The position numbers and the translations under genes are program-made. This document shows positions 45,358 to 54,132 of a stretch of DNA of 64,000 nucleotides, in pieces. Numbering within the stretch: position 1 is the stretch's first letter; each line of letters starts with the position of its first letter. The notes beneath the pieces are model-generated. The model made no database searches. It was not told the DNA's origin and was given only the letters and a program-made list of their open reading frames with translations. Source of the stretch: RYN-230 sp963770545 (lineage in GTDB: Bacteria > Actinomycetota > Actinomycetes > Streptosporangiales > Streptosporangiaceae); NCBI GenBank assembly GCA_963770545.1, contig CAVYQF010000031.1:268465-332464 (forward strand), read 5' to 3'.

Positions 45358-45820
45358 GCAGCCCCATCGCCCGCTGGTCTGGAAAAAGACCAGGCGCGGA
45401 CGACCTGTCATGCCGAAAGTAGTGCGTAGCTTTAACGGATCACCATGCTTGGCTGCGCATACCCATGCGCGGCTTCGTGATCATGGCGGTCCTGGTTCTG
45501 TCTAACGAGGTAGCAGCCTTCGCTGCTGCACCCTACGGACAGCTCGGGTGCTTCCACCATCGTCGCTACCGAGGCTGCGCTCCGGTCCCAGGCCGTTCCT
45601 AGGGCCGGAACGCCAACCTGCTACTGCGCTTCTGGCAACTACCCGGACCGGACTCTCACCGCCAGGCGACGACGAGCTTCCGATCAGGTCATGACCGCCG
45701 GACGATCACCTCCTGATCTCTGGATGCACCTCGGAGTACTACGCATAAAATCTTGGTAAACCTCCCGATCAGGGTAGGCGTCTTCTGTACCGTAACGCTG
45801 AGCGTGCTTGGGGGGTAGGC
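45358..45820. other. non-coding stretch, possible structured RNA
   Basis: No coding frame is supported. The minus strand between about 45460 and 45700 reads GGCGGTGAGAGTCCGGTCCG, followed by several GC-rich complementary runs, reminiscent of the first domain of group II introns. There is no reverse transcriptase gene and no domain V was identified, so this stays tentative. The promoter of the membrane protein/TPR unit should lie at the right end (45740-45820). Confidence 0.3.
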
Positions 45821-47368
45821 GTGAAGCCTGTCGTTGGTATTCGTCACGTGCCGGTCCAGGTATGGGAGAAAAGTAGGGTCGAGGTCCGGCGGGATCAGTC
45901 CTCTTTACGATTGATCATGCCTATCGCCTTTCCTGAGCAGGGGCACAGCTATCGCTTCGAGCAACGAGTGGAACAGCTTGCTTCGAGCGGACACTGGCAG
46001 CTTCTCGGGGGCGAGAAGCACGGCTTACTGTCTCATGTCCGTACCCATTTCAATAGCGTCAGGCATCATTCTTCTCATGTCTCGGACCGCCGTGACGGAC
46101 TTGGTGAGCCGGCAATCGACCCGGCTCTGGCATTCGGCTATATCTTCACCGACGCTGGACTGAGCGAGCTGTCTCTTCCCGGGCCAGGCTTCTCCTTCCG
46201 GGTACCGAAGAGGCCGAATGTCCAGGCTGACATCACTGGCGTCCAGGTAGGAATCTTCCGCCTTGGCGTCGGCTTCGTCTCGCTGGAGATCAAGCCGAGA
46301 TCAAGTGCCCTGCCCGACTGGCTCGACGCGCTCCATTACCTTCGCTTCTACCGCGGCCGGGGAACGGCGCTGCGAGGCAGTGGATCCGAAGGCGACGTCG
46401 CCTCGCTGAGAATCGAGGACTTCCTGGGACCAGTGCTGGCCGCAGTAGCCCTCGACGGCGAGAGATCCCCATTCGTCGGCAAGTATGACGGTACCGGGCG
46501 ACCGCAGGGCCTGTCCATCAAGGAACTCTACACGCGCGGCGAACTTCTCACCTACGTGACGTTGTTCGCCGACGGGGTACCGGAAGACAGCCAGCGCCAT
46601 TTCCTTTACACCGTGGTCAACAGGTACCGCTCCGCCAGCCAGGCGACCCCGGCAGAAGGCGATGACGACGACTTCTGGTGCCTGCCCTACCAAGGGGGAC
46701 AGCAGTTCTTGAACTCGATTGAAGGCTCCGCCTTCGTGGCCTTCGATGCCGGGCAAACCCAGTTCGACTTGAATACGCTGCCCTCCCACCTCCGCACCAC
46801 CTACTTCACGCTGTTCCTGCTGGCCCTGCTTCAGCGCTTCGCACTTGACCAGCTCTCCGAAGCGGTCGCCCTATCCACGGGCCGGGTGCTCGCCGGGTCT
46901 GAGCGTGGTCACGCCCGCGGGGAACTGATGCGGATAACCGATCTCGACAGCCGTCTGCTCGACTTCACCAGTCGCTGCTACTTCGTGCAGGTGAGCCAGA
47001 CGGCCCACCACCACGGCTACTACACCCACCTGCGAGAGGTGAACGAGATCGAAGGGCGGTACCGGGAGGTCACCGAGGAAATACACGCGCTGCGGGCGCA
47101 CGCCGCGTCGCGCGTCGGCGTCGAGCAGGAGCGGACCTCGCTCCGCGTCGGAGCAGCGCTCATGGTGATCACCTGCGTACTACTGCCCCTTCAGGTCATC
47201 GAGTCTCTCTTCTCGGCCAAGCTCGCTGAATTGCCGGGCATCCGAATGCTGTCACCAGGGTGGTCCGCTGTCACCGCGGGCATCGTGCTGCTGCTTGCCA
47301 TCGGGGCGGCACTACTGATTCTCAATGGCGGTCGGCGCAAGCGCCGCCGTGATGGAAGTACTCCATAA
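45821..47368 (+). CDS. membrane protein of a two-gene TPR/HEPN system
   Basis: 515 aa from GTG 45821. About 430 residues appear soluble with no recognised domain (VSLEIKPRSSALPDWLDALH, FGYIFTDAGLSEL, YLRFYRGRGTALRG). A helical region follows (HLREVNEIEGRYREVTEEIH), then two transmembrane helices at about 440-462 and 484-505 (VGAALMVITCVLLPLQVIES; AVTAGIVLLLAIGAALLIL) and a basic tail GGRRKRRRDG. The overall plan of soluble domain, coiled coil and C-terminal hairpin recalls CorA-like proteins, but GMN is absent. The stop is 1 base from an ATG of the TPR gene, so the two are almost certainly one operon. Function unknown; a membrane effector is possible. Confidence 0.6.
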   Translation: MKPVVGIRHVPVQVWEKSRVEVRRDQSSLRLIMPIAFPEQGHSYRFEQRVEQLASSGHWQLLGGEKHGLLSHVRTHFNSVRHHSSHVSDRRDGLGEPAIDPALAFGYIFTDAGLSELSLPGPGFSFRVPKRPNVQADITGVQVGIFRLGVGFVSLEIKPRSSALPDWLDALHYLRFYRGRGTALRGSGSEGDVASLRIEDFLGPVLAAVALDGERSPFVGKYDGTGRPQGLSIKELYTRGELLTYVTLFADGVPEDSQRHFLYTVVNRYRSASQATPAEGDDDDFWCLPYQGGQQFLNSIEGSAFVAFDAGQTQFDLNTLPSHLRTTYFTLFLLALLQRFALDQLSEAVALSTGRVLAGSERGHARGELMRITDLDSRLLDFTSRCYFVQVSQTAHHHGYYTHLREVNEIEGRYREVTEEIHALRAHAASRVGVEQERTSLRVGAALMVITCVLLPLQVIESLFSAKLAELPGIRMLSPGWSAVTAGIVLLLAIGAALLILNGGRRKRRRDGSTP

Positions 47369-47384
47369 CATGCCAGGGGGGACC

Positions 47385-50363
47385 ATGACCACCACAGTCG
47401 CGTTGGGAGAGGCGGCGCAGCTTGAGGCCGTAGGCAGATGGGATCAGGCGGCCGATCTGTACGAAAAGGAGTTGGCCGGGCAGCAGAGCCCAGCCGACCG
47501 CGCGCTTCTTCTAGTGAACCTGACCCGGTGCCTGCGCGAGGACGATTGCTACGACGAGGCAGATGAACGGATCGGACAGGCCAAGGAGTTGGTCGAAGAA
47601 CGTGCCGAGCCGCGAGTGTGTGGGCTCATACGGCTGGAGGAAGGACGCCTGAGCGAATACCAGGGTGACAACCGCGGCGCGCGGCGCAAGTACGCCAGGG
47701 CGCTGACCCTCCTCGAGAACTTTAAGACCGAGCGTTTCCCGGCGATCCTGGCCAGTGCCGCGCTCGAACGGTCACTGGGCGAGCTGCGCAGGGCCGAGGA
47801 GTTGCTGCAGCAGATAGATCTCAGCGAGCTGACCGGCGAGCATCAGGCGGACTATCTCGGCGCGCTGGGCGCCGTGCAGCTTGCCCGTGGCGACTATCGG
47901 TCCGCAGAGGAAACGCTCAGCCAGGCTCTCGAGCTGGATGAGGCACAGTTGACCGAATACGGCGCCGTCGACACGAGGCTGCTGCTGGCCCAGGCGTACC
48001 TCGGGCGTGGTGATCGTGACCGTGCCCGGCGGCTCATCGAAGAGGTCAGGGACGACGTCGAGGCCGTCGATGACATGGCCACCTTGTCCGACACGTTCTC
48101 ATTGCTCGGCCAGCTCTACGAGGAAAGCGATGACTATGTCAACGCGGTGCGCTGGTACCAGCAGGGGCTCAACCTGGACCTGTCCGCACAGGATCTCCTT
48201 GGCCAGGCCCGCGCCTACATCAGGCTGGCCCGCACTTTCCGCAAGCGAGGGGATCTCCGCCGGGCGCAGGACAATCTGGAGGATGCACGGCCACTGTGCC
48301 GGGACAACGACGTGGAGAGAGCAGAGCTGCTCACCGAGGAGGGCAACCTGGCTCTCGACCAGGGTGACTACGCGATTGCCGAGGATAAGTACCGTCAGGC
48401 CAAGCAGCTGATCGAAGAGGATGGTGACGACCGCAGGACGGCCATTGCCGCGCGCCACCTCGCCCGTGCCCTGCAGGAGAAAGGTGACCTGCCGCGCGCG
48501 GAATCGCTGCTGCGAGAGGCCATGCCCGTGCTGCGCGACCGAGGCGACCTCCGTGAGCTTGACGATCTTCTCGACGACCTAGGCGCCGTCCTGCTCGAAC
48601 AAGATCGATACGACGAGGCACTGCAAATGCTCGATGAGAGCTATCAGCTCGACCAGCAGATAGGAGCGGTGGCAAGTCAGGGGACGACGCTGCTGCTGCG
48701 TGGTCAGGCGTTCCACCGGGCCGGAGAACGGGAGAAGGCGGGAAGATCGCTCCACGCGGCACTCGACATCTACCGTCAGGTCGGGGACGAGGTGGGCGAG
48801 TCTAATGCGCGATTCCGGCTGGGCGAATGGTACGAAGCAGAAGGTCAGCTCGATCGCGCGCTGGAGCATTTCCGTGCCGGCCAGGCGATTGACAACCGCC
48901 ACGATGACCGGCTCGGTCTCGGCAGGACCGCTCGTGCGCTCGCCTCGATCTATCGGCGCAAGGGCGACAGCCGCCGCGGCGCCGAGTTTCTTGCCGAGGC
49001 GAGACGCGAACTCCAGCACATCGACGACGTCCCAGAACATGCCCTGCTAGAGATGGAAGCGGGCCGGATCGCACAGGCGCGCGGACTCTACGACGACGCC
49101 GAGGAGAGCCTGCGCGCGGCCGCGCGGATGTTCGACTCGCTCGACAGCAGGGTGCAGTCCGCGAAGTGCCATCGGCTTCTGGCGTCGGTGGCATTCTCCC
49201 GCGGCCGCTTTGACCAGGCCGAAACGCTTCTCGACCGCGCTCGCGAAGAATTCAGTCGCAGCTCTGCCCTGCCTGAGCTCAGCGAACTGTACGACGATCT
49301 CGGAGAGCTCCGGTTCCGGCAGAGCCGCCTGAACGACGCCGAAGCAGCAATCAGGAAGAGCTTGGAGATTGACCGGGACATGGGCTGGCGCCGAGGCAAG
49401 GGGCGTAGCCTACTGCTGTTGGCGGAGATAGCGCTGGCCCGGCAGGATATCCCGCTGGCCAGGAAGCACGCCGCCAGTGCGCTGGATAACTATACGGAGG
49501 CAAAAGACGAGGTCGGTGTAGCCAGGTGTCGGCTGACACTCGGTGACTGCCTGCTGGAGGAAGATGAACATCTGGCCGCCATAACCGAATATAAGGCTGC
49601 CCGCCGGGCCGACATGCGTATGGGCAATGAGGAAGGGCTTGCCCGATGCTACCGCAAACTTGGACGGGCTTATCGGCTGCGGCGGGAGTGGATACGGGCT
49701 GAGGAGGCGATGGAACAGGCTCAGGAGTATGGCCAAAATGTCCAGGATCCCAGGGAGCAGGCTTTCTACTGGCTCGAATTCGGCACGCTTAAGGCGGCAG
49801 TGAATGACCACGCCGCAGCCATTCATCACTACCACCTGGCGCAGAAATCGTTCGACGACCTTTCTGACCGTCCGAATCTCACCACCACCCATCAGCGGTT
49901 GGCTGCCTCCCATCAGGCGCAGGGCCACGTCGAAGAGGCTCTGCGCTGCATGCGAGAAACCGTACAGGGGCACGCAAACCTCTGGTCCCTCATGGTCGGT
50001 GATCTGCATCCACTGGTCGCCAAGGCCGCAGAGCCAGGATTCCTGGACGGTCACTACGTAGCCGCCACAATGCAGGCGTATGTGGCACTCGAGGAACGGA
50101 TCCGCCAGGCTGCCGGTGATATTGGAGAAAGCAGGGACTACGAGCGTATAGGAGACCTGGTCGGGTTCTGGCTCAACTCGCGCAATGACAAAGCCCCCCA
50201 GCTCGAGAACCGTCGCGACCTGAGTCACTGGTCCCAGTTCATCCGCGCCTGCTTCTCGCTGGTCCGCAACCCGTTGGCGCATGGTTCCGAGGAAATGAGT
50301 GCCAGGGACGCGTTCGTGGCACTGTGCATGGCCGACTTCATCTCCCGGGGTCTGTTTCCGTGA
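47385..50363 (+). CDS. TPR-repeat protein with C-terminal HEPN/Ymh-like domain
   Basis: 992 aa from ATG 47385 (AGGGGGG three bases upstream; ATG 47370 is an alternative). Residues about 5-860 are more than 20 tetratricopeptide-like repeats of about 40 aa, with blocks such as YRSAEETLSQALELDEAQL and YDEALQMLDESYQLDQQIGA. The C-terminal about 110 aa (YVALEERIRQAAGDIGESRD to VRNPLAHGSEEMSARDAFVA) resemble the TIGR02391/Ymh domain; RNPLAH fits the R-x4-H motif of HEPN RNases. The TPR superhelix probably recognises a partner or phage component and the HEPN part acts on RNA. Neighbouring membrane protein, TA pair and TIR-NACHT gene place it in a defence-type island. Confidence 0.72.
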   Translation: MTTTVALGEAAQLEAVGRWDQAADLYEKELAGQQSPADRALLLVNLTRCLREDDCYDEADERIGQAKELVEERAEPRVCGLIRLEEGRLSEYQGDNRGARRKYARALTLLENFKTERFPAILASAALERSLGELRRAEELLQQIDLSELTGEHQADYLGALGAVQLARGDYRSAEETLSQALELDEAQLTEYGAVDTRLLLAQAYLGRGDRDRARRLIEEVRDDVEAVDDMATLSDTFSLLGQLYEESDDYVNAVRWYQQGLNLDLSAQDLLGQARAYIRLARTFRKRGDLRRAQDNLEDARPLCRDNDVERAELLTEEGNLALDQGDYAIAEDKYRQAKQLIEEDGDDRRTAIAARHLARALQEKGDLPRAESLLREAMPVLRDRGDLRELDDLLDDLGAVLLEQDRYDEALQMLDESYQLDQQIGAVASQGTTLLLRGQAFHRAGEREKAGRSLHAALDIYRQVGDEVGESNARFRLGEWYEAEGQLDRALEHFRAGQAIDNRHDDRLGLGRTARALASIYRRKGDSRRGAEFLAEARRELQHIDDVPEHALLEMEAGRIAQARGLYDDAEESLRAAARMFDSLDSRVQSAKCHRLLASVAFSRGRFDQAETLLDRAREEFSRSSALPELSELYDDLGELRFRQSRLNDAEAAIRKSLEIDRDMGWRRGKGRSLLLLAEIALARQDIPLARKHAASALDNYTEAKDEVGVARCRLTLGDCLLEEDEHLAAITEYKAARRADMRMGNEEGLARCYRKLGRAYRLRREWIRAEEAMEQAQEYGQNVQDPREQAFYWLEFGTLKAAVNDHAAAIHHYHLAQKSFDDLSDRPNLTTTHQRLAASHQAQGHVEEALRCMRETVQGHANLWSLMVGDLHPLVAKAAEPGFLDGHYVAATMQAYVALEERIRQAAGDIGESRDYERIGDLVGFWLNSRNDKAPQLENRRDLSHWSQFIRACFSLVRNPLAHGSEEMSARDAFVALCMADFISRGLFP

Positions 50364-50912
50364 GTGTGCGACGCAGACCGGCGTGATGCCCAGCCCCGAC
50401 GGGGCGGCATGGCCAAATAGACACCCGTAGTGACCTATCCCAGAGGCGAGGCTGGCTAAATTTAGTCGCCTCAGAATGACTTTTCTGGCACCCGAGATGG
50501 TCAACGCTGGGCACGACGAAAGTCACCCATATCGAGTCGAGAGCAGATCGGGGCTTCGCGGTTACGTCGATTGGTCGGCGGCGGCCGAGGAAGTTCGCAT
50601 AAGTATTCATGGCAGCTTATCCAACGAACGTCCTGTCATAGCCGCGTTCCGGGCGGTGACGCTAGGCCTCTTGGTGGGTGGAGCCTGGGTGGTTGGTACA
50701 GCGAACCCGGCAAGGGATCCAAAGCTTAGCTTCGGCGAGCACCCCAGGCGGTCGGTGATGTTGTTCTCTGCCAGTCCCGCCCGATCACGCCCGGTGTATG
50801 CGGCCCAATCTCGCAGACCGGCCAGTGATGTCGATTACTGCCGATCTGGAGCAGGCCGTGCCGGGCTTCCGGGCTTCCGGGACTGATCCCGCCAACGGGC
50901 CGGCAACGGATG
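50364..50912. other. gene-free stretch before repeat module
   Basis: About 550 bases without a supported gene. The part at about 50760-50910 (CTGCCAGTCCCGCCCGATCA) is similar to 60238-60300, so it belongs to the longer repeat that flanks the sugar operon. Confidence 0.5.
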
Positions 50913-51011
50913 ATCAAAAGACCTGACCGCCTTCCGGCGATCAGGCCCCTGACCTGCAACTACTTGGTAGCGGGGGCAGGATTTGAACCTGCGACCTCTG
51001 GGTTATGAGCC
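50913..51011 (-). repeat. terminator-like motif plus tRNA 3' half, fragment 6
   Basis: GATCAAAAGACCTGACCGCC, then CGATCAGGCCCCTGACCTGC and a full 47-bp tRNA 3' half (50965-51011) with CAT anticodon. The GACCGCC...GGCGATC stretch and GCCCCTGACC can form short hairpins. This is the left copy of the repeats that bracket the sugar operon. Confidence 0.75.
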
Positions 51012-51057
51012 AAGACGGCAGTGTTCAACCTGGGTCGGCACGGTCCGGCAGCACGGG

Positions 51058-52476
51058 TCAGGCTGGCTTTCGGCTGAACTCGTCGAGTTCGATGTCAGCC
51101 AACTGGCATACCGCACGTAGCTGGGCGCGGACGTCCCCGGGTACGGCGTGGATGTGGTTTGCGCCGAAACGCTGCAGGAAGTCGCCGGCTTCGGCGTCGA
51201 GCCGAGCGAACGCGTGCGGCCACTCGAAGGTGGAGGCCCGCATCATCCGATCGTTCGTCTCATCGTCGTAGCTTTCGAGCTCGCCCAGCATCAGCTGCAG
51301 CCGGTACCGGCCATCGAGGCGGGACAACCGGGCCAGCGTCATCTGCCCGGGGGCGGCCAGATGGTGCACGGAGGCTCCGCCGGCCGGGAAGAAGAAGACC
51401 TCGGGGTACAGGTGCACCCGGGCCAGGTTCTCGGCTGGGTCCGCGCTGCGCGCGGCGAACCAGGTGGCGTGCTGGCCTGAGTTGCACAGGTCCCAGACGT
51501 CGCGGTCGGCGTGGTAGTGCCTGACGTCGGCGAACAGGACCGGGGAACCGGTGAGGAGCTTGAGGATCTGCATGGTCAGCGCGCCGTCCATGTCGGATTC
51601 GGTGGCGCATACGTGGGTTGGCTTCGGGCCGTCCCAGTCGTATGGGTCGTTCAGGAACGCCTCGGTGATGTCCATCGTGGCGAAATGCTCAGTGAGCTCT
51701 GGCTGTCCCTTGATTCCGGTGAAGTCCAGATTTCGCTCGTCGATCAGCTCGCGCATGGCGTAGTAACTGCGGATCTGCCGTTCCAGCAGCTCCGGGGTGA
51801 GCCGGTCACCGTCGTAGTGCACCGTGGCGGCGTTTTTCTCCAGCCAGCCGCGGGCGGCGGCTGCCTGGGAGGCGGGTATCTTCTCCGCGCGCAAGACCAG
51901 TTCCCACTGGTCGATCTCCTCGACGTCGATGCCGAACTTGCGGATCCAGGTCTCGGTGGCGGCCACTGCGGTGTTCATCCCCATTGGGCGGCCGCCGATC
52001 CGGCCGAACGTGGCCCCGCGCAGCGCGGCGACCGTCCTGGCTGCCTCGGCCAGCATGCTGACCTGGCCGATCATGGCCGGGTCAGGCTCGCCCCACATCC
52101 GGTCGTGGGACCGCGCGATCTGGTCGAGCGCGCCGCCAGCCGCCAGCATGCCCACCATTCCCGGCTGGACCGGGTCGATGTTGGAGATGAGCAGCAGCGG
52201 CGATCTGGTGGCGTCCGCGGCGAGCATGGTGAAGTGCGGGAAGGCCCACACCGCGTAGTGGAAGATGGTCAGGTCCACCCCGCTGGCGGCTACCTCCCTG
52301 GCCAGCCGGGTAGCCAGGACGTTGGAGGTGACCGGGCCGGCAGCCCGGACCACGTCGTGGCCGGCTACCTCCAGGGCGGTGGATAGGCGGTCCTCGGCAG
52401 CGCGGACGAACGCGGTAGTGTCATCGTGCACGTACGGGCGTCCGTCCGAGATGCTGAGCAGGCCGATGCGGGCCAT
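51058..52476 (-). CDS. L-fucose/L-arabinose-type sugar isomerase
   Basis: 472 aa. Aldose-ketose isomerase of the FucI/AraA superfamily: GRPMGMNTAVAATE in the middle, CATESDMDGALTMQILKLLT with the metal-binding Glu and Asp (FucI has ESDINGALT), HATWFAARSADPAE, and HHLAAPGQMTLARL with the metal-ligand His. It converts an aldose such as L-fucose or D-arabinose to its ketose. It is the last gene of the leftward operon, only 47 bp from a tRNA fragment. Confidence 0.8.
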   Translation of the reverse strand: MARIGLLSISDGRPYVHDDTTAFVRAAEDRLSTALEVAGHDVVRAAGPVTSNVLATRLAREVAASGVDLTIFHYAVWAFPHFTMLAADATRSPLLLISNIDPVQPGMVGMLAAGGALDQIARSHDRMWGEPDPAMIGQVSMLAEAARTVAALRGATFGRIGGRPMGMNTAVAATETWIRKFGIDVEEIDQWELVLRAEKIPASQAAAARGWLEKNAATVHYDGDRLTPELLERQIRSYYAMRELIDERNLDFTGIKGQPELTEHFATMDITEAFLNDPYDWDGPKPTHVCATESDMDGALTMQILKLLTGSPVLFADVRHYHADRDVWDLCNSGQHATWFAARSADPAENLARVHLYPEVFFFPAGGASVHHLAAPGQMTLARLSRLDGRYRLQLMLGELESYDDETNDRMMRASTFEWPHAFARLDAEAGDFLQRFGANHIHAVPGDVRAQLRAVCQLADIELDEFSRKPA

Positions 52477-52493
52477 CGTGTCCTCCCTGTTTG

Positions 52494-53447
52494 TCAGGCC
52501 TGGCCGGCTGAGCCGAAGGCCGTCATCCGCTCCGTGATCAGGTCTCGCATGGCTAGCCGCCCGGCGCGCAGGTAGGTGGCCGGGTCCACCGCTTCAGCGT
52601 CGGCTGCCAGCGACTTGCGGACCGCGGCGGTGAACGCCAGGTGTGAGTCAATGCCCTGGTTGATCTTCCTGATGCCAGCGGCCACCGCGCGGACCTTGTC
52701 GGCCATTGGTACGCCCCAGGAGTCGGGCAGCATGCCGCCATATGCGTTTACCTCGGCGACCAGGTCCCGGGGGAGGCTGGATGACCCGTGCATGACCAGG
52801 TGCACGCTGGGCACCCGGCGGTGGATGTCGTCGATCAGGTCCAGCCGGAGCACGTCTGGGCCGGGTTCGTGGTCGAATTTGTAGGCGCCGTGCGAGGTGC
52901 CGATCGCGACCGCGAGCGCGTCCACTGCGGTCGCGGTGACGAACTTGAGGGCCTGCCCCGGGTCGGCCAGCACGATTTCCTTTGCGTTCGCTGTGCCTTC
53001 GCCGCCGCCGATCGTGCCGAGTTCGCCCTCCACTGATACTCCGGCGCGGTGCGCGAGCTCGGCGACCTCCCGGGTCACCGCAATGTTGTCGGCCAGTGAC
53101 GCCGGAGTCTGGCCGTCTGCTGCCAGGCTGCCGTCGATCATGACACTGGTGAATCCGGCGTCGATCGCCCGGCGGCAGGTTGCCGGGTCAGGCCCATGGT
53201 CCAGATGGAGGGTCACGGGCACATCCGGATAATGGCCGGTCAACTGGTGGAGTGCCTGCCACCAGGCTGCCTCGCTGGAGTAGGGGCTGCATCCGGCCAG
53301 GGTCTGCACGATGACCGGTGACCGGGCGGCGGCGGCCGCCTCGAGCACCGCGTCTGCCTGGACGAGATCGGACACGTTGAACGCGCCGACCGCGTACTGG
53401 CCGGCCTCGGCCCGGTCGAGCACCTCCCGCATCGTCAGGAGAGTCAC
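52494..53447 (-). CDS. class II ketose-bisphosphate aldolase (GatY/FbaA-like)
   Basis: 317 aa. Zinc aldolase features: AVGAFNVSDLVQADAVLEAA, VTLHLDHGPDPATCRRAIDA with the catalytic Asp and zinc His, FTSVMIDGS, VEGELGTIGGGEGTA with a zinc-site Glu, IGTSHGAYKF and VMHGSSSLP with the other zinc His residues. It splits a ketose bisphosphate to DHAP and an aldehyde. It is 17 bp from the isomerase start. Having this together with a fuculose-phosphate-type aldolase suggests two entry routes or a substrate with two phosphorylated forms. Confidence 0.85.
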   Translation of the reverse strand: MTLLTMREVLDRAEAGQYAVGAFNVSDLVQADAVLEAAAAARSPVIVQTLAGCSPYSSEAAWWQALHQLTGHYPDVPVTLHLDHGPDPATCRRAIDAGFTSVMIDGSLAADGQTPASLADNIAVTREVAELAHRAGVSVEGELGTIGGGEGTANAKEIVLADPGQALKFVTATAVDALAVAIGTSHGAYKFDHEPGPDVLRLDLIDDIHRRVPSVHLVMHGSSSLPRDLVAEVNAYGGMLPDSWGVPMADKVRAVAAGIRKINQGIDSHLAFTAAVRKSLAADAEAVDPATYLRAGRLAMRDLITERMTAFGSAGQA

Positions 53448-53502
53448 AAGTGGTCACCTTTCTGCCGCCGGCCCGGGCGTGAGTCCGGGGCCGGCAGGGT
53501 GG

Positions 53503-54132
53503 TTACAGGGCTGAGGTCAGGCCAAGCTCGGCGTAGTCCAGTACGTGCGGCTGCCCCAGGCAGAGCGCGGCGTGCTGCACGCGAGCCGCGCTTTCTACCG
53601 CCACGCTGCACTTGAACGCGGTAGTCAGGTCCGCGCCGACGGTCATCAGGCCGTGGTTGCCCCACACCACCGCGTTCCGGTCGCCGAGGACCTTGACCAT
53701 CGCCTCGCCGAACTCGGTGCTGTTGCTCGGCATGAACGGCATGATCGGCACTGCGCCGCGGGAGTAGATGACCATGTTGATCAGCACGCCCTCGATCGGG
53801 CGGCCCAGTACCCCGAAGACGTTGGCGTAGGTCGGCTCGGTGTGCACCACCGCGTTCACGTCCATCCGGTGCCGGTAGACGACGCAGTGCACGTCTGTCT
53901 CAGACGAGGGGTCGTGATCTCCCTCGACGCGGCGGCCGTCCGCGTCGACCACGACGATGTCGTCAGCGGTCATCCGGTCATAGTCCACGTCTGTCGGGGT
54001 GATCGCGATCAGGCCGCTGGATGGCACCCGCACGCTGATGTTCCCCTGCGTGTTGAAGTTCAGCCCGTACTCCATTGACCGGCGGCAATAGTCCAGGATG
54101 TCCTGCTTGATACGCCTGTCCACGAGGCTCAT
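53503..54132 (-). CDS. class II (fuculose-phosphate-type) aldolase
   Basis: 209 aa. AraD/FucA-type zinc aldolase: LNFNTQGNISVRVP (phosphate-binding loop), the Glu of SSETDVHCVVYRHR, AVVHTEPTYANVF with the zinc His pair (here H-T-E instead of the usual HxH), and WGNHGLMTVGADL with the third His. It cleaves a ketose 1-phosphate into DHAP and lactaldehyde or glycolaldehyde. The HTEP for HxxP change is noteworthy. Its ATG overlaps the kinase stop by 4 bases, so it is translated together with it. Confidence 0.83.
   Translation of the reverse strand: MSLVDRRIKQDILDYCRRSMEYGLNFNTQGNISVRVPSSGLIAITPTDVDYDRMTADDIVVVDADGRRVEGDHDPSSETDVHCVVYRHRMDVNAVVHTEPTYANVFGVLGRPIEGVLINMVIYSRGAVPIMPFMPSNSTEFGEAMVKVLGDRNAVVWGNHGLMTVGADLTTAFKCSVAVESAARVQHAALCLGQPHVLDYAELGLTSAL

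Noticed and set aside
50965..51011. Functional tRNA-Met gene
   Set aside because: Only the 3' half is present; no acceptor 5' strand or D-arm upstream on the minus strand, and the same holds for all seven copies.
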